From: Paenisporosarcina sp. OV554
Lineage (GTDB): Bacteria; Bacillota; Bacilli; Bacillales_A; Planococcaceae
DNA length: 64,000 bases
Reading direction: 5' to 3'
Assembly (NCBI RefSeq): GCF_003058165.1
Contig: NZ_QBUC01000002.1
Span: forward strand, 186,001-250,000
Part shown: positions 52,682-61,272 of the stretch, piece by piece
Layout: each line of letters begins with the position of its first letter
How positions within the stretch are numbered: position 1 is the stretch's first letter
Notes under the pieces: generated by a model
The model's database searches: none
What the model was told of the DNA's origin: nothing
The model's input: the letters and a program-made list of their open reading frames with translations, nothing else
Position numbers and translations under genes: made by a program

Positions 52682-54157
52682 ATGCAATTGAACAATTACA
52701 TCGGTGGAAAGTGGCAGGATGCGGGAGATGCTAAGTACGTTCCTGTGACGAACCCGGCAAATGGCGAAGAGTTAGCTCAAGTCCGATTATCAACAAAAGA
52801 AGACGTAAATCTAGCGGTAGCGGCTGCAAAGAAAGCGCAGAAGAAATGGGCGCTTGTTCCTGCACCGAAGCGAGCAGATTATTTATATGAAATAGGCCGT
52901 ATTATGAAAGAAAAGAAAGAGCATTTAGCGCAAGTACTGACGAAAGAAATGGGCAAAGTCATTGAAGAAGGACGCGGAGAAGTGCAAGAAGGAATAGATA
53001 TGGCATTCTATATGGCTGGAGAAGGTCGCCGTTTATTTGGTGAAACAACGCCTTCGGAACTTGCGGATAAGTTTGCGATGAGTGTTCGTGCACCAATTGG
53101 CGTTGTCGGACTTATTACACCATGGAACTTCCCTGTAGCGATTGCAACATGGAAATCGTTCCCGGCAATCGTAGCAGGTAATACATTCTTATGGAAACCA
53201 GCAACAGAAACACCGATGATGGCGTATGAAATGGCAAAAGTTTTTGAAGAAGCGGGAATTCCAGCAGGAGTGGCAAATATAGTATTTGGATCAGGATCAG
53301 AAGTCGGTACAGCCATGATCGAACATCCAGATGTGAAAGTTATTTCATTTACAGGGTCAACAGAAACAGGTCGTTCAGTTGCGGAACGTGGCGGTCGTCA
53401 TTTGAAAAAAGTGTCGCTTGAAATGGGCGGAAAAAATGCAGTAATTGTTATGGATGATGCAGATCTTGGATTAGCAGTAGAAGGGATTCTTTGGAGTGCC
53501 TTTGGAACTGCAGGTCAACGCTGTACGGCATGTAGTCGTGTCATCGTGCATAAAGATGTTAAAGAAGAACTTGAATCACTTCTTCTAACTGCGATGGAAC
53601 AATTAACTATCGGTGATGGTATGGATGAAACCGTGAAAATTGGACCAGTAATTAACAAAAAGGCCTTAGAAAAAATCCATAACTATGTACAAATCGGAAA
53701 AGAAGAAGGCGCTACATTACTTGTTGGTGGTGAAATTCTTGCTGAAGGAAATTTAGCTAACGGAAACTATTACGCTCCTACTTTGTTCACGAATGTAGAA
53801 CGCGATAGCCGAATTGCACAGGAAGAAATTTTTGGTCCAGTTGTATCACTTATCGAAGTTTCGAGTTTAGACGAAGCGATTGAAGTGAATAACAGCGTAA
53901 CTTTTGGATTATCAAGCAGTATTTTCTCTCGTGATGTCAACACCGTGTTTAAAGCGCAACGTGATTTAGATACAGGGATTGTGTATGTAAATGCAGGTAC
54001 AACAGGAGCTGAAATTCATTTACCGTTTGGTGGAACAAAAGGGACTGGGAATGGCCACCGTGATTCAGGTGTTGCAGCTTTAGACGTGTATACAGAGTGG
54101 AAGAGTATTTATATTGATTTTAGTGGCAAGTTGCAACGAGCTCAAATTGATAACTAA
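52682..54157 (+). CDS. Aldehyde dehydrogenase, probably for allysine/piperideine-6-carboxylate
   Basis: A 491-aa NAD(P)-dependent aldehyde dehydrogenase. Motifs are TPWNFPVAIATWKSFPAIVAG, FTGSTETGRSV, the catalytic Glu in LEMGGKNAVIV and the catalytic Cys in GTAGQRCTACSR. Next to L-lysine 6-dehydrogenase it most likely oxidises the lysine-derived semialdehyde to 2-aminoadipate. Substrate is inferred from the neighbour. AAAGGGGTAAGG site before ATG. First gene of the operon, directly behind the cre site. Confidence 0.88.
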   Translation: MQLNNYIGGKWQDAGDAKYVPVTNPANGEELAQVRLSTKEDVNLAVAAAKKAQKKWALVPAPKRADYLYEIGRIMKEKKEHLAQVLTKEMGKVIEEGRGEVQEGIDMAFYMAGEGRRLFGETTPSELADKFAMSVRAPIGVVGLITPWNFPVAIATWKSFPAIVAGNTFLWKPATETPMMAYEMAKVFEEAGIPAGVANIVFGSGSEVGTAMIEHPDVKVISFTGSTETGRSVAERGGRHLKKVSLEMGGKNAVIVMDDADLGLAVEGILWSAFGTAGQRCTACSRVIVHKDVKEELESLLLTAMEQLTIGDGMDETVKIGPVINKKALEKIHNYVQIGKEEGATLLVGGEILAEGNLANGNYYAPTLFTNVERDSRIAQEEIFGPVVSLIEVSSLDEAIEVNNSVTFGLSSSIFSRDVNTVFKAQRDLDTGIVYVNAGTTGAEIHLPFGGTKGTGNGHRDSGVAALDVYTEWKSIYIDFSGKLQRAQIDN

Positions 54158-54194
54158 TAGCAGATAGACAAAGTTTTACAAAGGGGATGTAAAT

Positions 54195-55367
54195 ATGAAG
54201 GTTGTCGTATTAGGTGCGGGATTAATGGGCAAGGAAGCAGCACGAGATTTAGTTAAAAGCGAATACGTTGAAAAGGTATTTTTAGCTGACGTTCAAGTAG
54301 AACAAGTACTAGCTTTTAAAGATAAAATCCAATCCGAGAAAATTGAAGCAATCCGTTTAGATGCCAATAATGATGTGGAATTAAAAGCAGTAATGAGCAA
54401 AGGTGACGTCGTAATTAATGCCTTATTTTATTCGTTTAATGAAAAAGTTGCACGTGCTGCTGTTGAAGTAGGTGTTCATTCAATTGATTTAGGCGGTCAC
54501 ATTGGTGGAGCAACGGAGGCTGTTCTCGGTTTAGCTGATGAAGCAAAAGCGAAAGGAATTACACTCATCCCAGACCTAGGGGTAGCTCCAGGAATGATTA
54601 ATATATTGACAGGGTACGGTGCAAGTAAATTAGACGAAGTAAAATCGATAAAACTCTATGTCGGTGGAATTCCAGTAGTGCCAGAAGGTCCATTGAAATA
54701 CAATATTGTCTTTTCTTTAGATGGTGTATTTGATCATTATACAGACACTTCACATGTAGTGCGAAATGGTGAATTACATGAAGTTCCTTCATTATCAGAA
54801 ATTGAAGCGATTCATTTTGATGAGTTTGGAGAGCTTGAAGCGTTCCATACTTCAGGTGGAACATCGACTTTAACGAAAACATTTCCAAACGTCGAAACAC
54901 TCGAATACAAAACAATCCGTTATCCAGGACATGCAGAGAAATTTAAAGTATTAGTAGATCTTGGTCTAACAAATAAAGAAACAAAAGTAGTAGTTGATGG
55001 AAAATCGATTAGTACGCGTGAAGTGTTAAAAGCAGCTTTAACGCCTGGTTTATTGTTGGGTGACAAACAAGATGCCGTGTTGTTACGTGTCATTGTTTCT
55101 GGTGATAAAAATGGAGAAACGGTTACATATGAATACGAACTAGTCACCAAGAAAGATATGACTGATCAAGTAACGGCAATGGCTCGTGCAACAGCAAATA
55201 CGATTTCAGTCGTTGCGCAAATGATTGGTAATGGAGAAATCACAAAACGCGGCGTTTACCCACCTGAACAAATTGTACCTGGTGATGCATATATTGCAGA
55301 AATGAAAAAACGAGGCGTCGAAATTCAAGAAACTATTAAACAATCAACTTCGGTTGGAAACGGATAA
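54195..55367 (+). CDS. lysDH: L-lysine 6-dehydrogenase
   Basis: A 390-aa saccharopine-dehydrogenase-fold enzyme that oxidatively deaminates the epsilon-amino group of lysine. The N-terminal [16 protein letters not shown] Rossmann motif, [43 protein letters not shown] and [16 protein letters not shown] agree closely with the Geobacillus LysDH sequence as I remember it. ATG with an AAGGGGATG site. It is between the aldehyde dehydrogenase and an acyl-CoA dehydrogenase, giving a lysine degradation operon. Confidence 0.88.
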   Translation: MKVVVLGAGLMGKEAARDLVKSEYVEKVFLADVQVEQVLAFKDKIQSEKIEAIRLDANNDVELKAVMSKGDVVINALFYSFNEKVARAAVEVGVHSIDLGGHIGGATEAVLGLADEAKAKGITLIPDLGVAPGMINILTGYGASKLDEVKSIKLYVGGIPVVPEGPLKYNIVFSLDGVFDHYTDTSHVVRNGELHEVPSLSEIEAIHFDEFGELEAFHTSGGTSTLTKTFPNVETLEYKTIRYPGHAEKFKVLVDLGLTNKETKVVVDGKSISTREVLKAALTPGLLLGDKQDAVLLRVIVSGDKNGETVTYEYELVTKKDMTDQVTAMARATANTISVVAQMIGNGEITKRGVYPPEQIVPGDAYIAEMKKRGVEIQETIKQSTSVGNG

Positions 55368-55382
55368 CAGGGGGCACTCATC

Positions 55383-56588
55383 ATGAACTTCGAATTTTCA
55401 GATGAACATCAACTACTTCGTAAGACAGTTCGACAATATGTGGATGACGAAATATTGCCCCATATAGCAGAATGGGACTCCACTGGTGGATTTGATCCCA
55501 AAGTGTGGAAACGATTAGCAGAGTTGGGATTTATGGGAGTCTGCGTGCCTGAAGCATATGGCGGTAGCGGAATGGATTATAATTCCCTAGCTATTGTTTG
55601 CGAAGAGTTGGAACGCGGTGATACGGCGTTTCGAACAGCGGTATCTGTTCATATCGGCTTAAACTCCATGACGTTAATGCAATGGGGTACCGAAGAACAA
55701 AAGCAAAAATACTTGGTCCCTCAAGCGAAAGGTGAAAAAATCGGTGCTTTTGGATTAACAGAACCAGGCGCAGGTTCAGACGTTGCGGCAATGTCTACAA
55801 CGGCAACTCGTGACGGTGACGATTACATTTTAAAAGGCCAAAAAACATGGATTTCTCTATGCGATAAAGCAGATAATTTTGTGGTCTTTGCATATACTGA
55901 TAAATCAAAGAAACATCATGGCATTAGTGCGTTTATCGTTGAGCGGACGATGGAGGGCTTTAGTTCTAAAGCAATTAAAGGCAAATACGGTATTCGTGCA
56001 GGAAATACGGGAGAAATTTTCTTCGATGATGTCCGCGTTCCTGTTGCAAACCGTATAGGAGAAGAAGGCGAAGGCTTTAAAATCGCAATGGCTGCATTAG
56101 ATAACGGTCGATTTACAGTAGCTGCAGGTGCGGCAGGATTAATTATGGCTTGTATTGAATCCAGTGTAAAATATTGTAATGAACGCGAAACGTTTGGAAA
56201 ACCAATCGGCAAGCATCAATTAGTTCAACAAATGGTAGCAAAAATGGAAGCGGGTCTTCAAATGAGTCGTCTTTTGGTCTACCGTGTTGGTGAGCTGAAA
56301 AACAAAGGCGTACGCAATACACGCGAAACGTCTTTAGCCAAGTGGCAGTCATGTGATTTTGCCAATCAAAGTGCAGATGACGCTGTACAGATCCACGGTG
56401 CCTATGGATATTCAGATGATTATCCAGTGGCAAGATACTTACGTAACTCAAAAGCACCAGTTATTTACGAAGGAACAAGAGAAATTCATACGATTATGCA
56501 AGCCGAGTATGTACTTGGCTACCGCGAAGATAAAAAATTATCGAAAATGTTGCCGAAATGGCCATTTGAAATTGATCGAGAAATGTGA
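55383..56588 (+). CDS. Acyl-CoA dehydrogenase, possibly glutaryl-CoA dehydrogenase
   Basis: A 401-aa acyl-CoA dehydrogenase. LTEPGAGSDVAAM, KTWISLCDKADNFVVFA, RETFGKPIGKHQLVQQM and VQIHGAYGYSDDYPV are family signatures. The catalytic base is Glu in VIYEGTREIHTIMQ, which resembles the IYEGT.[ED]IH form of glutaryl-CoA dehydrogenase. Lysine degraded through aminoadipate yields glutaryl-CoA, so a role there is plausible. The position is 16 bp after lysDH. The promoter of the ABC-F unit lies in its 3' end. Confidence 0.85.
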   Translation: MNFEFSDEHQLLRKTVRQYVDDEILPHIAEWDSTGGFDPKVWKRLAELGFMGVCVPEAYGGSGMDYNSLAIVCEELERGDTAFRTAVSVHIGLNSMTLMQWGTEEQKQKYLVPQAKGEKIGAFGLTEPGAGSDVAAMSTTATRDGDDYILKGQKTWISLCDKADNFVVFAYTDKSKKHHGISAFIVERTMEGFSSKAIKGKYGIRAGNTGEIFFDDVRVPVANRIGEEGEGFKIAMAALDNGRFTVAAGAAGLIMACIESSVKYCNERETFGKPIGKHQLVQQMVAKMEAGLQMSRLLVYRVGELKNKGVRNTRETSLAKWQSCDFANQSADDAVQIHGAYGYSDDYPVARYLRNSKAPVIYEGTREIHTIMQAEYVLGYREDKKLSKMLPKWPFEIDREM

Positions 56589-56594
56589 TAGAAT
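56566..56594 (+). promoter_or_regulatory. Promoter of the leader ORF-ABC-F unit
   Basis: -35 TTGAAA (56566-56571), a 17-bp spacer and -10 TAGAAT (56589-56594), placed at the end of the acyl-CoA dehydrogenase gene and 34 bp before the leader ORF. Confidence 0.7.
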
Positions 56595-56627
56595 ATTCTA
56601 AAATCGATGAACGGAGGTGAGGAAAGA

Positions 56628-56759
56628 ATGAAAAACGTTGTGACTGCACATGGATTTATATTGGAATTTTTATCCGTTTCATGTGCGATTACTCATGAAA
56701 TTGCTGATAACGGGACGGGTCTGTCCATTTTTAGACAATTACATGAACATCACAGCTGA
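56628..56759 (+). CDS. 43-aa leader ORF upstream of the ABC-F gene
   Basis: ATG 56628 follows a near-perfect GGAGGTGAGG site. The peptide starts MKNVVTAHGFILEFLSVSC and ends with IFRQLHEHHS. A hairpin (CCGTTATTAACGG, 56778-56790) and a rho-independent terminator follow, then the ABC-F gene. Leader ORFs with downstream terminators control ABC-F antibiotic-protection genes by ribosome stalling, so this is probably a regulatory peptide. No similarity to a known protein family is recognised. Confidence 0.7.
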   Translation: MKNVVTAHGFILEFLSVSCAITHEIADNGTGLSIFRQLHEHHS

Positions 56760-56791
56760 TTAGACATTCTTTCCAAACCGTTATTAACGGG

Positions 56792-56823
56792 AAAAGACTG
56801 CTCTCTTCGAGTAGTCTTTTTTT
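56792..56823 (+). terminator. Attenuator terminator upstream of the ABC-F gene
   Basis: AAAAGACT.CTC pairs with GAG.AGTCTTTT around TCTTC, and a T8 tract follows. It lies between the leader ORF and the ABC-F gene, 42 bp before its ATG. Confidence 0.9.
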
Positions 56824-56864
56824 GTGCTTCCAGCTGTGTTCAATTAGAAAGGAAGCGAAAAATC

Positions 56865-58736
56865 ATGATATGTACAATACAAGAAATTAGCAAAATGCTC
56901 GGTGGTAATATCATATTTGAAGAACTGTCGTTAGCCATAAAAACGGGTGACAAATTAGGTGTTGTTGGACGAAATGGCTCGGGAAAAACCACTTTGTTTA
57001 CATTGCTTTCAGGAATTGAAACACCTGATTTAGGCAGTATTCATTTTAAAAAAGGCACAAAAATCGGCTACCTAGCTCAAATTCCTTCTTATTCAGAAGC
57101 AGTAACAGGGCATGATGTGTTGTTGATGGCATTTGAAGAGTTAGTCAATCTTCAGCAAAAAATGACTCTGTTAGAAGAGAAAATGGCACTAGCAAACCCG
57201 GGTGAGTTGGAAAGACTTTTGAAACAATATGGGGATATTCAAGAAGAGTTCACGCTTCGGGATGGTTACTCGATGGACTCGGAACTTGATAAGGTAGTGC
57301 AAGGGTTGCAGTTAACATCGTTTATTGGCCGATCATTTACCAGTTTAAGTGGAGGCGAACAAACGAAAATCATGCTCGGTAAATTATTGTTAACAAAACC
57401 AGATTTGTTGTTACTCGATGAACCAACAAATCATTTGGATTTATTTGCAGTTGAATGGCTTGAGCAATACTTGGTTGATTATGAAGGAACGGTTGTCATT
57501 ATTTCGCATGACCGTTATTTTTTGGATCAAGTCGTTACGAAAGTAGCGGATCTTGAAGAAGGCGAATTGACGCTTTATCATGGCAATTATTCTTCTTTTG
57601 CCATACAAAAAGAAGAGCGCCTTATGCGTGAATTCCAAGAATTCGGAGAACAACAGAAAAAAATAAAGAAAATGAAAGAAGCAATTAAACGATTGCGACT
57701 TTGGGCAAATGAAGCGGTTCCACCAAATCCAGGCTTGCATAGACGTGCACGTAATATGGAACGGGCATTAGAACGCATGGAAAAAGTGCGAAAACCTCTA
57801 GTAGACCCGAAAAAAATGACGTTAGCATTTGATGCTGCACCAAGGAGCGGGAAAGAAGTCGTCGTTATGGAAAATGTCTCAAAATCCTTCGGTGACAATT
57901 TGTTACTTCGTAATGCAAACTTTAATGTGTACTGGAAAGATCGAGTGGCAGTAGTCGGTCGTAATGGGACAGGGAAATCGACGATTTTGAAACTGTTGCG
58001 AGGCGAAGTGGCAGTAGACGAAGGTATAGCAAGATTAGGCAGCAATGTTCGGGTAGGATTTTTATCACAGCATTTTGAAATATCGAATCCGAAAGCACGA
58101 TTAATCGACGCTTTTCGTGAAGAAGTATCCATGTTTGAAGGGGAAGCACGACATGTATTGGCACGTTTTATGTTTTATGGACCCGATGTATTTAAACGAG
58201 TGAGCGACTTAAGTGGTGGCGAGCGCATGCGTTTAAGGTTAGCTCAACTCATGTATCAAGACGTCAATTTGTTAATGCTTGATGAACCGACGAACCATTT
58301 AGACATTGATTCACGAGAAGTATTGGAAGAGGCGTTGGAAGACTTCCAAGGTACGATTTTAGCTGTATCTCATGATCGCTATTTTTTAAATAAATTATTC
58401 CCGCGAACCGCTTGGCTTGATCGAGGAGAATTGACCACATTCGAAGGTCCTTACGAATGGGCTCGAGGCAAGTGGGATGAACTACAAGCTCGACATCAAG
58501 TGGAAGAAGTGAAGAGCGTTAAGCTTGTAGAAAAAGTTAAACCCCTACGTGTGAAGGAGATATTATCTCGACCAATCGAAGTAGAAATGGCAGATTTAGA
58601 AACTGCAATTTTAGAAATAACGAACCGCATAGAAAAAGAAGAGGATTGGGAAGTCTACGAACAGTTAGTTTGTGAAAAAGGGGAGCTAGACGAAAGACTT
58701 GAAGGATTGCTCGAACGATGGCTGGAGAGTTCATAA
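56865..58736 (+). CDS. ABC-F family ATPase (ribosome-associated)
   Basis: A 623-aa soluble protein with two ABC domains and no membrane segment. Walker A motifs are GRNGSGKTTL and GRNGTGKST, signatures LSGGEQTK and LSGGERMR, and Walker B with LLDEPTNHLDL and MLDEPTNHLDI. The interdomain linker (about residues 240-310) is a Lys/Arg/Glu-rich coiled coil with LRLWANEAVPPNPGLHRRA, the part that reaches into the ribosome. A C-terminal helical domain completes it. ABC-F proteins rescue stalled ribosomes or protect them from antibiotics; the attenuator upstream favours the latter. The exact subfamily is not decided. Confidence 0.92.
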   Translation: MICTIQEISKMLGGNIIFEELSLAIKTGDKLGVVGRNGSGKTTLFTLLSGIETPDLGSIHFKKGTKIGYLAQIPSYSEAVTGHDVLLMAFEELVNLQQKMTLLEEKMALANPGELERLLKQYGDIQEEFTLRDGYSMDSELDKVVQGLQLTSFIGRSFTSLSGGEQTKIMLGKLLLTKPDLLLLDEPTNHLDLFAVEWLEQYLVDYEGTVVIISHDRYFLDQVVTKVADLEEGELTLYHGNYSSFAIQKEERLMREFQEFGEQQKKIKKMKEAIKRLRLWANEAVPPNPGLHRRARNMERALERMEKVRKPLVDPKKMTLAFDAAPRSGKEVVVMENVSKSFGDNLLLRNANFNVYWKDRVAVVGRNGTGKSTILKLLRGEVAVDEGIARLGSNVRVGFLSQHFEISNPKARLIDAFREEVSMFEGEARHVLARFMFYGPDVFKRVSDLSGGERMRLRLAQLMYQDVNLLMLDEPTNHLDIDSREVLEEALEDFQGTILAVSHDRYFLNKLFPRTAWLDRGELTTFEGPYEWARGKWDELQARHQVEEVKSVKLVEKVKPLRVKEILSRPIEVEMADLETAILEITNRIEKEEDWEVYEQLVCEKGELDERLEGLLERWLESS

Positions 58737-58747
58737 TATTGGTAATG

Positions 58748-58780
58748 GTACGCAAGAGAAAACTCTTGCGTACTTTTTTT
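58748..58780 (+). terminator. Terminator after the ABC-F gene
   Basis: GTACGCAAGAG and CTCTTGCGTAC form a perfect 11-bp stem with an AAAA loop, followed by seven T residues. Confidence 0.95.
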
Positions 58781-58834
58781 ATGGCAAAGTAAAGTTCACA
58801 CGGAATTTATCTACATTAGGATGATTGTTAGCGA

Positions 58835-58918
58835 TTCCAACTTGGGCTTAAAATATTCCAACTTGGCTCTGATTTTTTCCAACTTGGGCGTCAAGTATTC
58901 CAACTGAGCAACCGCTCA
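58835..58918. repeat. 21-bp-period intergenic array (TTCCAACTTGG core)
   Basis: Four units with the core TTCCAACTTGG start at 58835, 58856, 58877 and 58898, exactly 21 bp apart. The last unit is degenerate (TTCCAACTGAG). It lies 55 bp after the ABC-F terminator and 150 bp before the beta-propeller gene. The rest of this 329-bp gap is AT-rich with no other feature. Confidence 0.93.
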
Positions 58919-59065
58919 CCAAGAAGTAACCCTTTTTTAAAAGGAAAAGCTATGCATTTTATAAAAATATTCAAAATGAATAAATAATTAGTGAATTGAT
59001 GAAACAAAAATGTTTGTAGTCGGTCTAATGAAGTAACGAAGCAGAGATGAAGGGGAGAGGGAAAG

Positions 59066-61243
59066 ATGAGAAAGAGAAGTGTGTGGCTAATTATAGCAGC
59101 GGTGGTGGCTGTGATTGTTTTATCTTTTGCATTTTTAATTGATAAAGTAACGGTAAGCGCCTCATCGATTGCACTGTCAGATCAGGGATGGAAGGCAAAT
59201 TTCTCCGTTCCGGTAAAAGAATCTGCCATAGTAGACGGAACGATTTATTTGGTTGATCAGCAAGGAAACAAAATGAATGCTCGTTTAGAACTTACGAAAA
59301 ACGGACGCTCTGTCGAAGTATCTGACCTTAAACCTGGTTCATATACTTTGCATATCGACCGGGATGCAATTCAAGGTGGATTTTTCAAATCGATGTCGAC
59401 AAGTAAGTTATCTTTTACAGTTCACAAAGATTTGCAAACTGTAAAATCAAAAAAAGAACTAACACATTACTTCAAAAAGTTACAGCAGCTAACAGCTACT
59501 AATTCTTTAGGTAGGGGAGACATTGCGACAGAAGAAAGTGTATCGTCTATGGATTCAAGTAGCAAATCTTCAGGATCTGGTAGTGAAGGAGAGGTAGCTT
59601 ATTCGGAGACAAACAATCAAGTAGAAGGAGTAGACGAATCAGATATTGTGAAAATGGATGGCGAATTCATTTATGCAATAGTGAATGGTCGAGTCATCAT
59701 AACAGATATTCGAAAACCCTCTGCAATGACAAAAATGGCAGAGCTTCCTTTTGAAGCAACATTTTATCCGTTACAGTTGTTTTTAACTGAAGACACATTA
59801 ATAGTTTTGGGTGATAAACAAATCCCAAATGACTATTCTGAAACAGCTGAAGAAGTTTCAAGTGAAATGATGATGCCTTATAACAGCTCGACAAATGTGC
59901 GATTTTACGATGTGAAAGATAAAAAGAATCCTAAACTAGTGCGAGAAATTGGTGCAGAAGGATACTTAAATGGTGCTCGTAAAACGGACGACATATTGTA
60001 TTTCGTAACTAATGTAATGCCAAACTATTGGGCGATGCAAGAGGATGGAGATGTAGAGCTTCGACCGTACACATTTGATAGTCAAAAAGATGATAAAGCT
60101 TCACCGATGTCTTACTCCGATTTAGCTATTCTTCCAGGCACATTAGAAGGAACATATAGTGTAATCACTGCCATGAATCTTAACAATCCAAAGGAGTCAC
60201 AAGTTGTAACGAAAGGATTCCTTGGAGGAAGTAATGCCATGTACATGTCAAAAGAAGCGTTGTATTTAACAGCACCGATTTATATGCCTTCAAGTAAAAA
60301 AGACAAACAAACCTCCATCGACAGAATGTGGAGTCCACAAGAAACGAACACAGAAATCTTTAAATTCGGTTTGGATGGTACTGCGGTTAACTTTATTTCA
60401 TCTGGCGAAGTGACAGGCATGCTACTTAATCAGTTCTCGATGGATGAACACAATGGTTACTTCAGAGTCGTGACCACCAAGGGAATTGCATGGGATAATG
60501 AAACGCCTTCTGAAAATAATTTATATATTATGGATGAAGGAATGAAACAAGTCGGCTCAATTGAAGGACTAGCGAAAGGTGAGCGAATTTACTCCGCCCG
60601 TTTTATGGGTGACAAAGCTTATATGGTCACGTTCAGAGAGACTGACCCGCTGTTCGTCATGGATGTATCAAATCCTACAAAGCCAAAAGTGTTAGGTGAA
60701 TTGAAAATTCCAGGATTCAGTAATTACTTACATCCTCTTGATGAAAATCATTTAATTGGATTTGGATATGATACCAAATCAGTTCCAAATGAAAATGGAG
60801 GCGAACCAACAATTATGACTGGTGGTATGAAAATTTCCTTATTTGATGTCACTGACTTTGCTAATCCTATTGAAAAAGATGTGGAGATTATTGGAGGTCA
60901 AGGCACTTATAGTTCACTGCAACATGACCACAAAGCATTATTCCAACATCGTGAAAAAGGATTATTTGGTTTTCCGGTTACGATGTACGAAGGGACTAAT
61001 AAAGAGGGCTATGTGAATTATGCTGGCGAAGGTGCCATGATGTATGAAATAACAGCTGGAAAAGGAATTCGACAAGTTGCAAACTTAATTAAGCAACCAA
61101 GCTCGGGCCAACTCTATGAGAATTGGGAACAATTAGTTCAGCGGATGGTATATGCAGACGATACCCTTTATACCATTTCAATGAAAGAAATGAAGAGTTA
61201 TGATTTAACTACGTTTAAAGAGATTGGTGTTGTGGCATATTAA
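59066..61243 (+). CDS. Secreted beta-propeller domain protein
   Basis: A 725-aa protein with an N-terminal membrane anchor (residues 6-26), a small Ig-like beta domain to about residue 125, a Ser/Gly linker and a large C-terminal domain of the Beta_propel family. The repeating pattern is exemplified by TNNQVEGVDESDIVKMDGEFIY (start of the family domain) and PLFVMDVSNPTKPKVLGEL. These are extracytoplasmic proteins of Bacilli and archaea with unknown function. ATG with a GGGGAGAGGG site. Monocistronic. Confidence 0.85.
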   Translation: MRKRSVWLIIAAVVAVIVLSFAFLIDKVTVSASSIALSDQGWKANFSVPVKESAIVDGTIYLVDQQGNKMNARLELTKNGRSVEVSDLKPGSYTLHIDRDAIQGGFFKSMSTSKLSFTVHKDLQTVKSKKELTHYFKKLQQLTATNSLGRGDIATEESVSSMDSSSKSSGSGSEGEVAYSETNNQVEGVDESDIVKMDGEFIYAIVNGRVIITDIRKPSAMTKMAELPFEATFYPLQLFLTEDTLIVLGDKQIPNDYSETAEEVSSEMMMPYNSSTNVRFYDVKDKKNPKLVREIGAEGYLNGARKTDDILYFVTNVMPNYWAMQEDGDVELRPYTFDSQKDDKASPMSYSDLAILPGTLEGTYSVITAMNLNNPKESQVVTKGFLGGSNAMYMSKEALYLTAPIYMPSSKKDKQTSIDRMWSPQETNTEIFKFGLDGTAVNFISSGEVTGMLLNQFSMDEHNGYFRVVTTKGIAWDNETPSENNLYIMDEGMKQVGSIEGLAKGERIYSARFMGDKAYMVTFRETDPLFVMDVSNPTKPKVLGELKIPGFSNYLHPLDENHLIGFGYDTKSVPNENGGEPTIMTGGMKISLFDVTDFANPIEKDVEIIGGQGTYSSLQHDHKALFQHREKGLFGFPVTMYEGTNKEGYVNYAGEGAMMYEITAGKGIRQVANLIKQPSSGQLYENWEQLVQRMVYADDTLYTISMKEMKSYDLTTFKEIGVVAY

Positions 61244-61272
61244 AAAGAAGGCAGAGCACTGTAGCGAATCGC

